Assembly (NCBI RefSeq): GCF_030294945.1
Contig: NZ_AP018448.1
Span: 1,736,001-1,800,000, forward strand
Direction: 5' to 3'
From: Streptomyces graminofaciens
GTDB taxonomy: Bacteria > Actinomycetota > Actinomycetes > Streptomycetales > Streptomycetaceae
DNA length: 64,000 nt
Under the pieces are notes generated by a model. It worked only from the letters and a program-made list of their open reading frames with translations. It had not been told where the DNA came from and did not search any database. Position 1 is the stretch's first letter. Each line of letters starts with the position of its first letter. This document shows, one piece after another, positions 43,961 through 54,323 of the stretch. The translations under genes were made by a program, and so were the position numbers.

Positions 43961-45522
43961 CGGTTGGTCGTGCTTCCGGGAAGGGGCGTGGCCGATGCCG
44001 CCCGGGTGAGGCCCGCGGCCGTGAGGGCCGGACCGCTCGGTTCGGCGGTCACGGAGCCCCGGACGAAGACCAGGGCGCGGCCGCACACCCCCGCGACCTC
44101 CTCGAAGTCGGTGGAGATGAGCAGGACCGCGAGGCCGTCGGCGAGTGCCTCGTCGAGCAGACGGTGGATCGCGGCCTTGGCGCCGATGTCCACGCTCGCC
44201 GTCGGCTCCTCCAGGATCAGCAGGCGCAGGCCCGTCCGCAGCCAGCGGCCGATCATGACCTTCTGCTGGTTGCCACCGGAGAGGGTGGCGATGGCCGCCT
44301 CGCCGTCGCGGGGACGCACCGAGAACCGTTCGATCAGTGCGGCCGCCTCGGCGCGTTCGCGGCGGGGGCCGATCCAGCGCGGCGCCGGTCGGTCTCCCGC
44401 GCCGGGGTTGGCCAGGAGGTTCTCCCGTACGGTCAGCTCGGCGAGGCAGCCCTCCCGCTGCCGGTCGCCGGGCACGAGGGCGACACCGCGTCCGACGGCT
44501 TCGGCGACCGTACGGGGGCGGTACGGTCGGCCGTCGAGCAGCGCCCGTCCGCCGAGGAGGGGCCGGGCGCCCGCGAGGGCTCGGCCGAGGTCCATGTGTC
44601 CGGCGCCCGAGAGGCCGACGAGGCCCAGGGCTTCCCCGGCCCGGAGTTCCAGGTCGACCGGTCCGGCGCCGGGGGTCCGTACGGCGTCGAGGGTCAGGAC
44701 GGCCGGGGCGGTGGTGGCGCTTCGGCCTTTCGCGGCCGTGGCGGGGCGGTGGCCGGAGGGCTCCTCGCCGGTGATGTCGTGCACGAGTCGGGCGGGGCTG
44801 TGGCCGGCCAGCGGGCCGTGGCTGACGAGGCGGCCGTCGCGCAGTACGGCGAAGGTGTCGGCGACCTCGTAGACCTCGTCCAGGCGGTGGCTGACGTAGA
44901 GGATGCCGTGGCCGCGGTCGCGCAGGGCGTGCAGGACGCGGAACAGCCGGGCGCAGTCGGCGGTCGGGAGGCGGGCGGTCGGCTCGTCGAGGACGATGAG
45001 CCTCGCCCGTGCCGCCAGGGCTCGCGCGATGGCGACGAGGGAACGCTCGGCCGGGGCGAGCTGGGCCACGGTTGTGCCGGGGTCGAGGTGTCCGCCGACG
45101 AGCCGCAAAGCCTCCGTGCAGCGCTCCCGGGTGCGCGGCCAGGAGATCAGTCCGGCGCGGCGTGCGTATCCGGTGCTCAGGGCGATGTTCTCGGCGACCG
45201 TCATCCACTCGACGAGGCCGAGATCCTGGTGGATGAAGGACATGCGGTGGGTGGCGGCGTGGCTGCCGAGCGGGTGTCCGTCCACCGTGATCCGTCCCGA
45301 GTCGGCGCGGTGGACGCCGGCGAGCACCTTGATGAGGGTGGATTTCCCGGCTCCGTTGGGGCCGAGCAGCGCGAGCACGCTGCCGGCGTGGACGTCGAGG
45401 TCGACTCCGGCCAGCGCGAGGGTCCCGCCGAACCGCTTGGCGAGCCCGCGTACACGGACCAGCGGTGGCCGCGTCCCGCTGGGCGGGAGCGCCTGCGCAG
45501 AGGTGTCGTGGGCGTCGTGCAC
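43957..45522 (-). CDS. Sugar ABC transporter ATP-binding protein with two ABC domains (RbsA/MglA type)
   Basis: This 521-residue protein has two ATPase domains. The first has GPNGAGKST and LIVLDEPTA, but its signature is LAPAERSLVAIARAL, poorer than the usual LSVGQQQ. The second has a degenerate P-loop (GLSGAGHMDL), as usual for this family, with a good LSGGNQQKV and LILEEPTA. It is the first gene of the operon. Substrate is not deducible. Confidence 0.92.
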   Translation of the reverse strand: MHDAHDTSAQALPPSGTRPPLVRVRGLAKRFGGTLALAGVDLDVHAGSVLALLGPNGAGKSTLIKVLAGVHRADSGRITVDGHPLGSHAATHRMSFIHQDLGLVEWMTVAENIALSTGYARRAGLISWPRTRERCTEALRLVGGHLDPGTTVAQLAPAERSLVAIARALAARARLIVLDEPTARLPTADCARLFRVLHALRDRGHGILYVSHRLDEVYEVADTFAVLRDGRLVSHGPLAGHSPARLVHDITGEEPSGHRPATAAKGRSATTAPAVLTLDAVRTPGAGPVDLELRAGEALGLVGLSGAGHMDLGRALAGARPLLGGRALLDGRPYRPRTVAEAVGRGVALVPGDRQREGCLAELTVRENLLANPGAGDRPAPRWIGPRRERAEAAALIERFSVRPRDGEAAIATLSGGNQQKVMIGRWLRTGLRLLILEEPTASVDIGAKAAIHRLLDEALADGLAVLLISTDFEEVAGVCGRALVFVRGSVTAEPSGPALTAAGLTRAASATPLPGSTTNR

Positions 45523-45674
45523 GGACCTCTCCGGGGGTCGGCCTGGCGAGTTCGTCCCGACTCGCGTCAGCGATACTAGCCGTGCATATCAGAGCATTTC
45601 AGACATTCAGCCACCTCTGTGACCCCAATGGATGAACGGCTCGGTGATCCCCCGACGCCCGGGTGCTGAGCGCG

Positions 45675-48551
45675 TCAGACGCCGTCGAGCCCGCATTCGG
45701 CCCAGATGACCTTCCCCTCCGGGGTGTAGCGGGTGCCCCAGCTCCGGGCCAGTTGTGCGACGAGGAACAGTCCGCGGCCGCCCTCGTCGTCGGTGGCCGC
45801 CCGACGCAGATGCGGGGCGGTGCTGCTGGTGTCGGAGACCTCACAGATCAGGTTGCGGTCGTGCAGCAGCCGTACCCGGATGGGCCCGGCGCCGTGGCGG
45901 ACGGCGTTGGTGACCAGCTCGCTGAGCATCAGTTCCGCGGCGAAGGAGGCCTCTTCGAGCCCCCAGTCGGCCAGTTGCCGGACGGCGGAGACGCGGACCT
46001 CGCTGACGCGGGCAGGGTCGGCGGGCAGGTCCCAGGTGGCGATCCGACTGGGGTCGAAGGCATGGGTGCGGGCGACGAGGAGGGCGATGTCGTCGGCCGG
46101 ACGGGCGGGCGCCACGGTGTCCAGGACCACCCGGCAGGTCTCCTCGGGTGCGCGCTCGGGGTGGGCCAGGGCCACGCGCAGTTCATCGAGGACCACATCG
46201 ACGTCGCGGCTGCGGTCCTCGATGAGTCCGTCGGTGTAGAGCACCAGCTGACTGCCCTCGGGGAGGTCTGTCTCGACTGCTTCGAAGGGCAGGCCACCGA
46301 GGCCGAGCGGGGGCCCGGCCGGCAGGTCGGGGAAGGAGACGGTGCCGTCGGGGAGGACCAGGGCGGGCGGCGGGTGACCGGCGCGGGCCATGGTGCAGCG
46401 CTGCGTGGTCGGGTCGTAGACGGCGTACAGGCAGGTCGCTCCGATGATGCCGGCGCCGTCGGAGTCGGGGTCCTCGCGGTCCAGCCGTCCCATGAGGTTG
46501 TCGAGGTGGGTGAGGACCTCGTCCGGGGGGAAGTCGAGTTCGGCGAAGCTGCGGGCGGCGGTGCGCACCCGGCCCATGGTCGCGGCGGAGAGGATGCCGT
46601 GGCCGACTACGTCACCGACGAAGAGGCCGATCCGGGCGCCGGAGAGCGAGATGACGTCGTACCAGTCCCCGCCGACGTCGGACTCGGCGGGCAGATAGCG
46701 ATGGGCGACCTCGACGGTGTCCTGGTCGGGCAGGCCGTGCGGGAGGAGGCTGCGCTGCAGGGCCAGGACCATGGTGCGCTCGCGGGTGTAGCGGCGGGCG
46801 TTGTCGATGGACAGTGCGGCGCGGGTGGCGAGTTCCTGGGCCAGTGAACGGTCGTCGTCGCCGAAGGGGGCGGGGTCCTGCGCCCGGTAGAAGGCGGCGA
46901 CGCCGAGGACGACACCGCGGGCGACCAGAGGCACCGCGATGAGGGAGTGGACGTGGCCCAGCAGCTCGTCGGTGTGCTCGGGGTCCTGTGCGAGCCAGCC
47001 CGCGGCCGTCTTCAGGTCCGGTTCCAGCACGGCCCGCCCGTCGGTCAGACATCGCAGCTGGGGCGCGGTCGGTCCATAGTCGACCTGCTTGCCGACCGGG
47101 CTGAAGGGGAGGTCGTCGCGGATGCCGTGGACCACCGTTCGGCGCAGGTCGCTGCGGGGATCGGCGGCCTCCTCGCCGCGCAGTACGGGCTCGGCGAGGT
47201 CGATGGTGACGAAGTCGGCGAGGCGCGGCACGACCGTCTCGGCGAGTTCCCGGGCGGTGCGGCGCACGTCCAGGGTGGTGCCTATTCGGGCGCTGGCCTC
47301 GGACAGCAGTTCCAGACGGCGGCGGGCGGCCAGGGCGTAGGTCCCCACGTGCGGTTCGCCGACCATCAGGAGCCCTCGCGCGGGAGTCCGGGAGCCGAGG
47401 TGACCGTCGGCACCCTCGACATCGAAGGCGTTGGCGGAGTCGATGCCGGCCGGAGTGACGCCGTCCGCGTCCATGGACCCCATTGCCGCGAGGCCCTCGA
47501 CGCCGACAGCGGTTCTGCCGAGTCGACCGGGCTCCAGAGCCGCGGGCAGCCGTCCGGAACCCGCGCCCACGGGAACGCCCTCGAACCGCAGGACGGCGGA
47601 TGACGCGGCGGTGGCGCCCGTCGGCTCGTCGAAGCGGTTCGGGACGGCGAGGAGCTCGCGCCGCGAGACGCCGGGGAGGATGGCCTCGACGGCGAACCCC
47701 TCCACTCCCGAGACGCTGGTCATCGGACGGCTCACGAGCGTGACCCGACGGCCGTCGAGGAGGGGTACGTCGACGGCGGCCCGCTGCGCGCGAGAGATCA
47801 GTTCGGCCGCCTTCTCCATGAGGGTGGCGCGGTCGCCCGGGCGCAGCCCGAGGGCCAGCTCGTCCACCCCGACGCTGTGGTGGGGGGCTGCGCCGACTTC
47901 GGCTCCGGCGTCCAGGTAGGCCCGCAGCAGGGAGCGTTCGCGTGCGGAACTCTGCCCCAGCAGGCGCCGCTCGATGGCCTCGGCGGCCTGGCGTATCACG
48001 GAGGTCAACGCCGGGTCCTCCGCGCTGCGGGGGTACCCCAAGCACAGGACGCCCTCGATACGGCCGCTGAGCGGGTCGCGGACGGGAAGCGCCCGGCAGG
48101 CGCTGCCCTGGGAGCGTTCGGCGAAGTGCTCGGCGCCGTAGACCCGGATGAGCTGCCGCTCCGCGAGGGCGAGACCGATGCCGTTGGTTCCGGCGACCCG
48201 CTCGGCGAACACGAAGCCCGGGACGGTCTGGATCGCCGGGAGGCTTCTGGCCATGGACGTCTCGCCGAACCGGCGCAGCAGAACCGTCCCGCTCGCATCG
48301 GCGACGGAGATGTTCATCGCACTGCCGGCGAACCGGGACTGCAGCCGGTCGAGCACCGGCGCGGCGGCGCGGACGATCCGGTCGTCCTGATCCCAGTCCT
48401 CCCGGTAGGGAAGGTCGGACTGGTCCGGCGACAGGCCGAGGGACCGGCAGCGTCGCCAGGAGCTCAGGATCGAGGTGCGCACGCCCGTGTCCAGCTGCTC
48501 ACCCTGCAGAAACCGCTCACGGAAGCGGGCAGGCCCTGTGCCGCCTGCCAT
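45675..48551 (-). CDS. Multi-domain SpoIIE-type phosphatase with GAF and anti-sigma kinase domains
   Basis: This protein of about 958 residues has, in order, a GAF sensor of the DhaR-like type (ILSSWRRCRSLGLSPD and the GTNGIGLAL segment), a middle region of about 200 residues, a second GAF domain, a PP2C/SpoIIE phosphatase domain (SDVGGDWYDVI, FVGDVVGHG, YTDGLIEDR) and a C-terminal HATPase of the RsbW type (LMLSELVTNAVRHG, GRGLFLV). It combines a phosphatase and a kinase of the partner-switching system that frees sigma factors. The ATG at 48551 has GGAG upstream; ATG at 48641 and GTG at 48668 are possible. Confidence 0.87.
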   Translation of the reverse strand: MAGGTGPARFRERFLQGEQLDTGVRTSILSSWRRCRSLGLSPDQSDLPYREDWDQDDRIVRAAAPVLDRLQSRFAGSAMNISVADASGTVLLRRFGETSMARSLPAIQTVPGFVFAERVAGTNGIGLALAERQLIRVYGAEHFAERSQGSACRALPVRDPLSGRIEGVLCLGYPRSAEDPALTSVIRQAAEAIERRLLGQSSARERSLLRAYLDAGAEVGAAPHHSVGVDELALGLRPGDRATLMEKAAELISRAQRAAVDVPLLDGRRVTLVSRPMTSVSGVEGFAVEAILPGVSRRELLAVPNRFDEPTGATAASSAVLRFEGVPVGAGSGRLPAALEPGRLGRTAVGVEGLAAMGSMDADGVTPAGIDSANAFDVEGADGHLGSRTPARGLLMVGEPHVGTYALAARRRLELLSEASARIGTTLDVRRTARELAETVVPRLADFVTIDLAEPVLRGEEAADPRSDLRRTVVHGIRDDLPFSPVGKQVDYGPTAPQLRCLTDGRAVLEPDLKTAAGWLAQDPEHTDELLGHVHSLIAVPLVARGVVLGVAAFYRAQDPAPFGDDDRSLAQELATRAALSIDNARRYTRERTMVLALQRSLLPHGLPDQDTVEVAHRYLPAESDVGGDWYDVISLSGARIGLFVGDVVGHGILSAATMGRVRTAARSFAELDFPPDEVLTHLDNLMGRLDREDPDSDGAGIIGATCLYAVYDPTTQRCTMARAGHPPPALVLPDGTVSFPDLPAGPPLGLGGLPFEAVETDLPEGSQLVLYTDGLIEDRSRDVDVVLDELRVALAHPERAPEETCRVVLDTVAPARPADDIALLVARTHAFDPSRIATWDLPADPARVSEVRVSAVRQLADWGLEEASFAAELMLSELVTNAVRHGAGPIRVRLLHDRNLICEVSDTSSTAPHLRRAATDDEGGRGLFLVAQLARSWGTRYTPEGKVIWAECGLDGV

Positions 48552-48769
48552 ACGCTCCGTGCGGATCGGCTCGCCGTCGGACCGAACCACGCTCGCCTCA
48601 CTCACACCTTCGACAATCCGCTTTTCGGAAATATCTGGCATTGACGAGGATACGGGCAGAAGGAACACGAGTCACGGTAGGCAAGGTTCCGCACAGACTG
48701 GACCGTGCGGAGATGGGCGTGAGCCCGGCGGACCTTGCCTGTGCCGCGCACCCGGCGCACGCTGGTCGT

Positions 48770-49534
48770 ATGGCTGGTCACGACAGTCCCGGCCCCACGC
48801 TCATCACCTCCGTGCAGCGGGCCTTCCGTCTGATGGAGGCGGTGAGCGCGCACGAGAACGGCGCGCCCGCGAAGCAACTGGCGCGGGAGACGGAGCTGCC
48901 CCTGGCCACCGCCTATCACCTGCTGCGGACCCTGGTCCACGACGGCTATCTGCGGAAGCTGGACGACGGCGGGTTCGTCCTGGGCGACAAGGTGCAGGCG
49001 CTCCACACCACCGGCCGCGGGCAGGCACTCCTCAGCCGGGTCCGCCCGACGCTCGCCGCACTGCGGGACGAGCTGGCGACCGCCGCCTACCTCACCTTCT
49101 ACGAGGACGGCGAGATCCGGGTCGCCGAGATCGTGGACAGCCCCCGCACGCCCCGGGTCGACCTCTGGGTGGGCTTCGAGGACGCCGGCCACGCCACCGC
49201 GCTCGGCAAGTCCGTGCTGCGCGAGCTGGACGAGGAGTCCCGCAGGGACTATCTCTCCCGGCACCACCTGACCGATCTCACACCGCGGACCATCACCGAC
49301 GCTCCGGAGCTGCTCCGGAGACTCGACTCCTCGCCCGTGGCGCCGGCCGTGACGGATCTGGAGGAGTACGCCCTCGGCACGGTCTGTATCGCGGTGCCCG
49401 TGTACAGCGGGGACACGCTCGGCTCGCTCGGCGTCTCACTGCGGGCGGACCGGCTCTCCCGACTCCAGGAGATCCGGACACGGCTGCTCCCGACCGCCGG
49501 CCGCGTGACCAGGGGCCTCTCGCTCACTATCTGA
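48770..49534 (+). CDS. IclR family transcriptional regulator
   Basis: This 254-residue regulator has the N-terminal winged helix-turn-helix (ITSVQRAFRLMEAVSAHENGAPAKQLARE, PLATAYHLLRTLVHDGYL) and a C-terminal effector domain (ATALGKSVLRELDEESRRDYL, AVPVYSGDTLGSLGVS). The ATG at 48770 is chosen by family length, although no clear ribosome site is visible. It is divergent from the multi-domain phosphatase. Its target is unknown. Confidence 0.85.
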   Translation: MAGHDSPGPTLITSVQRAFRLMEAVSAHENGAPAKQLARETELPLATAYHLLRTLVHDGYLRKLDDGGFVLGDKVQALHTTGRGQALLSRVRPTLAALRDELATAAYLTFYEDGEIRVAEIVDSPRTPRVDLWVGFEDAGHATALGKSVLRELDEESRRDYLSRHHLTDLTPRTITDAPELLRRLDSSPVAPAVTDLEEYALGTVCIAVPVYSGDTLGSLGVSLRADRLSRLQEIRTRLLPTAGRVTRGLSLTI

Positions 49535-49636
49535 AAATCATGTCCTTGTGGCGCCCGACCCACATCCTCTTTCCTGGATCAAACAGACATTTCCGGAGCA
49601 CATGCTCCACGCACAGGTGAGGACTGCGGGCACAAC

Positions 49637-50743
49637 ATGAGTCACCCCCGAGACCACGCCGGCGACCACGGGAAACGCGTCACCGCGCAATTGGCCGCCG
49701 CCACGCCCGTACTGCCCGTGCTGATCGTCTCCGTCGTCGTGGCCGTCGACCTCCTCGGCGGGGCCGGGCTGACCTGGCTGCCGCTGCTCGCCGCCGGGCC
49801 CGCGCTGGCCGCGACCACCAGCGGACCGCGCGGAGTCCTCTGTGTCGGTCTCCTCGCCGGGGCGCTGGGCGCGCCGCTCGGCATCCGTGACGGTGCGCCG
49901 GGTCGCGAGCTGGCCGCCGTACTGTCCGCCCTGGCCGCAGTCACCCTGGCGAGTGCCCTGGCCAGCGCGTTGCGCGGGCGCCGGGAGCGGGTGCTCGCGG
50001 CCGTCCGCTCGGTCGCCGAGGCCGCACAGCACGCGCTGCTCCAGCCGGTACCGGCGACCGTCGGCCCGTTCCAGGTGGCCGTCCACTACAGCGCCGCCGC
50101 CGCGGAGGCCCGGATCGGCGGGGATCTCTACGCCCTCGTGCCGACGCCGTACGGGGTTCGGCTGATCGTCGGCGATGTGCGCGGCAAGGGGCTGCCGGCG
50201 GTGCGCATCGCCGCGCTGGTGGTCGGGGTCTTCCGTGAGGCGGCCTACGAGGAGCCCGATCTCCTCGCCGTCGTCGACAGGATCGAGCGGAGCCTGGCGC
50301 GCAACCTCGGCTGCGACGACTTCGTCACGGCCGTGGTCGCCGGCCACCCCCGGCCGGGCCTGCTGGAGGTGGTCAACTGCGGACACACACCTCCCCTGCT
50401 GGTGCGCGGATCCGGGGTCGTACCGGTGGAACCCGATCGTCCGGCTCCGCCCCTCGGGCTGCGCGCCCTGACGGGCGAGACCCCCAGCCTCCAGGTACTG
50501 CCCTTCGCCGACGGGGATCAGCTGCTGCTCTACACGGACGGGGTCACGGAGGCCCGCGACCACGGCCGGGAGTTCTATCCCCTCGCCGAGCGGCTGGCTC
50601 GCCATCTGTCCGACGAGCCGGCACATACCCTCACAGGGCTCCACAACGAACTGCTGGCGCATGTGGGAGGCCGACTGCACGACGACGCGGCGCTGCTCCT
50701 GCTCCGCAAACCCCCGGCTCCCGAAGCAGCCGTTCTCGACTGA
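49637..50743 (+). CDS. Membrane-bound PP2C/SpoIIE-type phosphatase
   Basis: This 368-residue protein has three membrane segments over residues 20-110, then a short linker and a SpoIIE domain with ARIGGDLYALVPT, LIVGDVRGKGLPAV and LYTDGVTEARDHGREFYPL. All metal-binding aspartates appear present. Such proteins dephosphorylate anti-sigma-factor antagonists. It follows the IclR gene by 100 bp on the same strand and ends convergently with the polyketide cluster. Confidence 0.9.
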   Translation: MSHPRDHAGDHGKRVTAQLAAATPVLPVLIVSVVVAVDLLGGAGLTWLPLLAAGPALAATTSGPRGVLCVGLLAGALGAPLGIRDGAPGRELAAVLSALAAVTLASALASALRGRRERVLAAVRSVAEAAQHALLQPVPATVGPFQVAVHYSAAAAEARIGGDLYALVPTPYGVRLIVGDVRGKGLPAVRIAALVVGVFREAAYEEPDLLAVVDRIERSLARNLGCDDFVTAVVAGHPRPGLLEVVNCGHTPPLLVRGSGVVPVEPDRPAPPLGLRALTGETPSLQVLPFADGDQLLLYTDGVTEARDHGREFYPLAERLARHLSDEPAHTLTGLHNELLAHVGGRLHDDAALLLLRKPPAPEAAVLD

Positions 50744-50750
50744 ATCGGGC

Positions 50751-50785
50751 CCGGCCCCGACCGCCCGAAGCAGGGAAGGGGCCGG
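50751..50785. terminator. Hairpin at the left border of the polyketide cluster
   Basis: CCGGCCCC and GGGGCCGG are perfect 8-bp arms with a 19-base loop between the convergent phosphatase and cyclase genes. Confidence 0.55.
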
Positions 50786-50791
50786 TCGCGC

Positions 50792-51727
50792 TCAGGCGTG
50801 GCAGGCCGGAAGTCCGCCGTGGTACTCGACCATCTCGCGGAAGACGCCGCCGACGTCCAGGGGACAGGCGAGTTCGTTCTCGTCCAGCTCCAGCCAGGCG
50901 CGATGCAGGTTGCCGACGAGCCGCTCCGGGTCGAGCAGTCCCGCGTACGGTCCGAGGTCGCACTCCCTGGCCGTCTCCAACGGGGTGAGTCCGTGTTTCG
51001 CCCCGTCGGCGGCCAGCCGCTGGAGCCAGCGCAGATACTCCTCGGTGGCGTCGAAGGCCTCCGGACCGGCGAGCGGTCCATGCCCGCCCACGACCGTGGC
51101 GGCTCCCAGTCCGCGAAGCCGTTCCAGGGTGGCCAGCGAACCCTCGACCGTCCCCATCAGCACGAACGGTGTGCATCCGGGCATCACGATGTCGCCGGTG
51201 AACAGGACCCTCTCGTCCGGGAGCCACACCACTGTGTCGCTGCGGGTGTGTGCGGGGCCGAAGTGGAGCAGCTCCACACGCCGACTGCCCGTGTGCAGGG
51301 TCATGGCGCCGGAGTACGTGACATCGGGAAGGACGACCCGCACGTCTCCCCACTCCACCTCGGGCCACAGATCCGTGAGCCCCAGTCCGGTCTCCGCCAT
51401 CTCGGTGCGCGTGCCGGCATGGCTCACCACGGTGGCGGCAGGCCCGAAGACGGCGTTGCCGAAGGTGTGGTCCCCGTGGAAGTGGGTGTTGACCACGGTC
51501 CTCACGGGGCCGGCGGCGAGGGAGTCGACGGCCTCCTTCAGCCGCAGTGCCCGCCGCTCGGTGGCCGCCGTGTCGACCACGACCACCGAGCCCCCCGCGC
51601 GGATCACGCCCGCGTTGTTCAGGCACCAGCCTCCGTCGGGCTGGATGTACGCGTGCACACCGTCGGCGACCTCCTCCAGCCGCGGTGCTCCCACGCCCTG
51701 GGCGGCGACCACGGCGGGATCAGCCAT
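50792..51727 (-). CDS. ActIV-like polyketide second-ring cyclase/thioesterase (metallo-beta-lactamase fold)
   Basis: This 311-residue protein has the zinc-binding THFHGDH motif at about residues 80-86, HTRSDTVVWLPD, FTGDIVMPG and VVGGHGP. It closely follows the ActIV cyclase pattern, including DGGWCLNNAGVI near the N-terminus and YLRWLQRLAADGAKHGLTPLE. ActIV closes the second ring and releases the bicyclic intermediate in actinorhodin synthesis. The ATG at 51727 overlaps the end of the KS-beta gene by eight bases. It is the last gene of the KR-hydroxylase-KS operon. Confidence 0.88.
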   Translation of the reverse strand: MADPAVVAAQGVGAPRLEEVADGVHAYIQPDGGWCLNNAGVIRAGGSVVVVDTAATERRALRLKEAVDSLAAGPVRTVVNTHFHGDHTFGNAVFGPAATVVSHAGTRTEMAETGLGLTDLWPEVEWGDVRVVLPDVTYSGAMTLHTGSRRVELLHFGPAHTRSDTVVWLPDERVLFTGDIVMPGCTPFVLMGTVEGSLATLERLRGLGAATVVGGHGPLAGPEAFDATEEYLRWLQRLAADGAKHGLTPLETARECDLGPYAGLLDPERLVGNLHRAWLELDENELACPLDVGGVFREMVEYHGGLPACHA

Positions 51728-52946
51728 GTCCGGCCGCCTTGACGACCACGGCGGAGTTGAAGCCCCAGCGGCCCCGTGCGAGCACCAGGGCAGCGCGCGC
51801 CGCCGTCTCCCTGGGCACCCCGCGCACCAGGTCGAGGCCGTACTCCGCAGGGGTCTCCCCGGTGTACGGGACGGCCGGGACGAGACCGTCGCGCAGGGCG
51901 AGCAACGCCGACACCACGTCCAGCGGCCCGCCACCCGCCAGCAGACGGCCGGTCAGCGCCTTGGGGGCCGAGACCGGCACCCCGTGGGGGCCGAAGATCC
52001 CGGTGATGGCCGCCGCCTCCGCCCGGTCCAGGGCCGGCGTACCGGCGGCGTCGGCGAAAACGACTCCGATGTCCGACGGGGTGAGCCCCGCGTCCGCGAG
52101 CGCCAGTTCGGCGGCACGGCGCAACCCCGGGGGGCGGCCCGAGCCGGGCGGTGGGTCGAAGGTCGCGGCGTACCCGGCGAGTTCACCGTAGGCACTGTCC
52201 ACTCCCCGGCTCAGGTACGCCTGTTCGTCCTCCATGACCAGGAACGCGCCGCCCTCGCCGGGCACATGGCCCCCGGCCTCGCCGTCGAAGGGCAGGTAGG
52301 CCCGGTCCGGGTCGTCGCTGTCGCTGGTCAGACCGCTGGACAGGTGCGCCGCCCAGCCCCAGGGGTCGAAGGCCGAGTCGACTCCTCCGGCCACCACCAG
52401 GGGTGTGCCGAGGCGGACGGTCCGGCGGGCGTGTCCGAGCGCGTCCAGACCCCCGGCCTGCTCCGCCACCAGCGCCGCGCCCGGACCCCGCAACTTGTGC
52501 CGGATCGACACCTGTCCGGTGCTCACCGCGTAGAACCAGGCGAAGGACTCGTAGACACTCACGAATTCCGGCCCCTTGGACCAGAGGTTCGCGAACTCCT
52601 GGTGGGTGAAGGCGAAACCGCCTGCCGCGTTGGAGGTGATCACGCCGATGTCGTAGTCGACCATGTCGGCCGGGTCCACCCCGCCGTCGGCCAGGGCCCA
52701 GTCGGCGGCCGCCAGCGCCAGCCGGGTGGAGACGTCGGTCTGCGGGAGCAGTCTGTTGGGCAGATGCTCCGCCGGGTCGAAGTCCAGGATCTGCCCGGCC
52801 AGGTTCGAGGGGTAGCGGGAGGAGTCGAACCTGGTGAGCGGCGCGATACCGCCGCGCCCCTCCAGGGTGGCGTTCCAGTACTCCTTGACGCCGAGCCCGT
52901 TGGGGGCCGCCACGCCGATGCCGGTGATCAGCACTCTGCGGCTCAT
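51720..52946 (-). CDS. Type II PKS ketosynthase beta subunit (chain length factor)
   Basis: This 408-residue protein starts [19 protein letters not shown] and carries Q163 in [12 protein letters not shown] in place of the catalytic cysteine, the hallmark of chain length factors. It pairs with KS-alpha and sets polyketide length. It starts in the KS-alpha stop (ATGA). Similarity of the whole cluster to benzoisochromanequinone pathways suggests an octaketide, but length cannot be read with certainty from sequence. The usual ACP gene does not follow. Confidence 0.94.
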   Translation of the reverse strand: MSRRVLITGIGVAAPNGLGVKEYWNATLEGRGGIAPLTRFDSSRYPSNLAGQILDFDPAEHLPNRLLPQTDVSTRLALAAADWALADGGVDPADMVDYDIGVITSNAAGGFAFTHQEFANLWSKGPEFVSVYESFAWFYAVSTGQVSIRHKLRGPGAALVAEQAGGLDALGHARRTVRLGTPLVVAGGVDSAFDPWGWAAHLSSGLTSDSDDPDRAYLPFDGEAGGHVPGEGGAFLVMEDEQAYLSRGVDSAYGELAGYAATFDPPPGSGRPPGLRRAAELALADAGLTPSDIGVVFADAAGTPALDRAEAAAITGIFGPHGVPVSAPKALTGRLLAGGGPLDVVSALLALRDGLVPAVPYTGETPAEYGLDLVRGVPRETAARAALVLARGRWGFNSAVVVKAAGHG

Positions 52947-54211
52947 GCCACTGCCTCCTGCGGTCGTCGAAGCACCATCGCGCTCTGGAATCCTCCGAAG
53001 CCGCTCCCCACGGTCAGCACGCTGCGCAGCCGCGCCTCGCGGGCGGTCAGCGGCACGTAGTCCAGATCGCATTCGGGGTCCGAGGTGTGCAGATTCGCCG
53101 TGGGCGGGATCACCTGGTGCTTGAGGGCCAGTACGCTCGCGGCTATCTCGATCGAGCCGATGGCGCCGAGCGAGTGGCCCACCATCGACTTGATGGAGCT
53201 GACGGGCACCTTGTACGCGTGATCGCCGAGGCTGCGCTTGAACGCCGCCGTCTCGTGGCGGTCGTTCTGTCTGGTGCCCGAGCCATGGGCGTTCACGTAG
53301 TCGATGCCGCTCGGGTCGATCCTGGAGTCGTCCAGGGCGACCCGGATCGCCTCGGCCATTTCCCTGCCGTCGGTCTTGAGCCCGGTCATGTGGTACGCGT
53401 TCAGGCGTGTGGCGTACCCGGTCACCTCGGCGTAGATCGGCGCCCCTCTGCGGACGGCGCTCTCGTACTCCTCCAGGACGAACATGGCCGCGCCCTCGGC
53501 GAGGACGAATCCGTTCCGGGTGAGGTCGAAGGGCCGGGAGGCGTGCGCGGCGTCGTCGTTGCGGGGCGTGGTCGCCTTGATGGCGTCGAAGCAGGCCGCG
53601 ACGATCGGCGTCAGGGGGGTGTCGGTGGCTCCGGTCAACATGACGTCGACGGTGCCCTCCTGGATCAGCCGGCAGGCGTAGCCGACGGAGTCCAGGCCGG
53701 AGGTGCAGCCGTCGGAGATCATCGACACCGGCCCTTCGGCGCCGACGGTCCAGGCGACTTCCGCCGCCAGGACGCTGGGGACCATGTGGTCGTACATGTG
53801 AGGGCTCAGATAGGAGGGGTCGACCTCCCACTCGCGTCCCCGGTCGGAAAGGACCAGGTACTCCTTCTCCAGGGACATCGCGGCGGCGACGGCGCTGCCG
53901 ACGCTGACGCCGACGCGCTCGGGGCGCAGGTCCTCGACGGACAGACCGCTGTCGGCCACCGCGTCTCGCGCGCAGACCACGGCGAACTGCGCGGCCCGGT
54001 CCATACGGCGTATCTCGCGGGGCGTCAGGCCCTCGGCCACGGGATCGAAGTCGATCTCGCCGGCCACCTGTGACCGGTACGCGGAGGCGTCGAAGAAGGT
54101 GATGTTGCGGGTGGCGGTTCGGCCGGAGCTGAGCAGGTCCCAGAGCGCGTCCGTTCCCGAGCCGCCCGGGGCCCGCACTCCCAGCCCCGTGATCGCTACA
54201 CGGCGGGTCAT
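52943..54211 (-). CDS. Type II PKS ketosynthase alpha subunit
   Basis: This 422-residue condensing enzyme has C169 in [15 protein letters not shown] and H309 in YVNAHGSGT, exactly the ActI-ORF1 numbering, plus [16 protein letters not shown] with the catalytic lysine and histidine. The ATG at 54211 has GGGAGG six bases upstream. It forms the minimal PKS with KS-beta and an ACP that is missing from the window. The ketoreductase and hydroxylase genes lie upstream in the same direction. Confidence 0.96.
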   Translation of the reverse strand: MTRRVAITGLGVRAPGGSGTDALWDLLSSGRTATRNITFFDASAYRSQVAGEIDFDPVAEGLTPREIRRMDRAAQFAVVCARDAVADSGLSVEDLRPERVGVSVGSAVAAAMSLEKEYLVLSDRGREWEVDPSYLSPHMYDHMVPSVLAAEVAWTVGAEGPVSMISDGCTSGLDSVGYACRLIQEGTVDVMLTGATDTPLTPIVAACFDAIKATTPRNDDAAHASRPFDLTRNGFVLAEGAAMFVLEEYESAVRRGAPIYAEVTGYATRLNAYHMTGLKTDGREMAEAIRVALDDSRIDPSGIDYVNAHGSGTRQNDRHETAAFKRSLGDHAYKVPVSSIKSMVGHSLGAIGSIEIAASVLALKHQVIPPTANLHTSDPECDLDYVPLTAREARLRSVLTVGSGFGGFQSAMVLRRPQEAVA

Positions 54212-54323
54212 CGCGGGCCTCCCGCCGCGTGCGGAGACCGGGCACGGCCCAGGGGGGTGACCGACGTACGGTGGGTGCACGGCATGGGGTGCGTTTCCTT
54301 CCTCGTTCTTCGTACGGGCTCGT

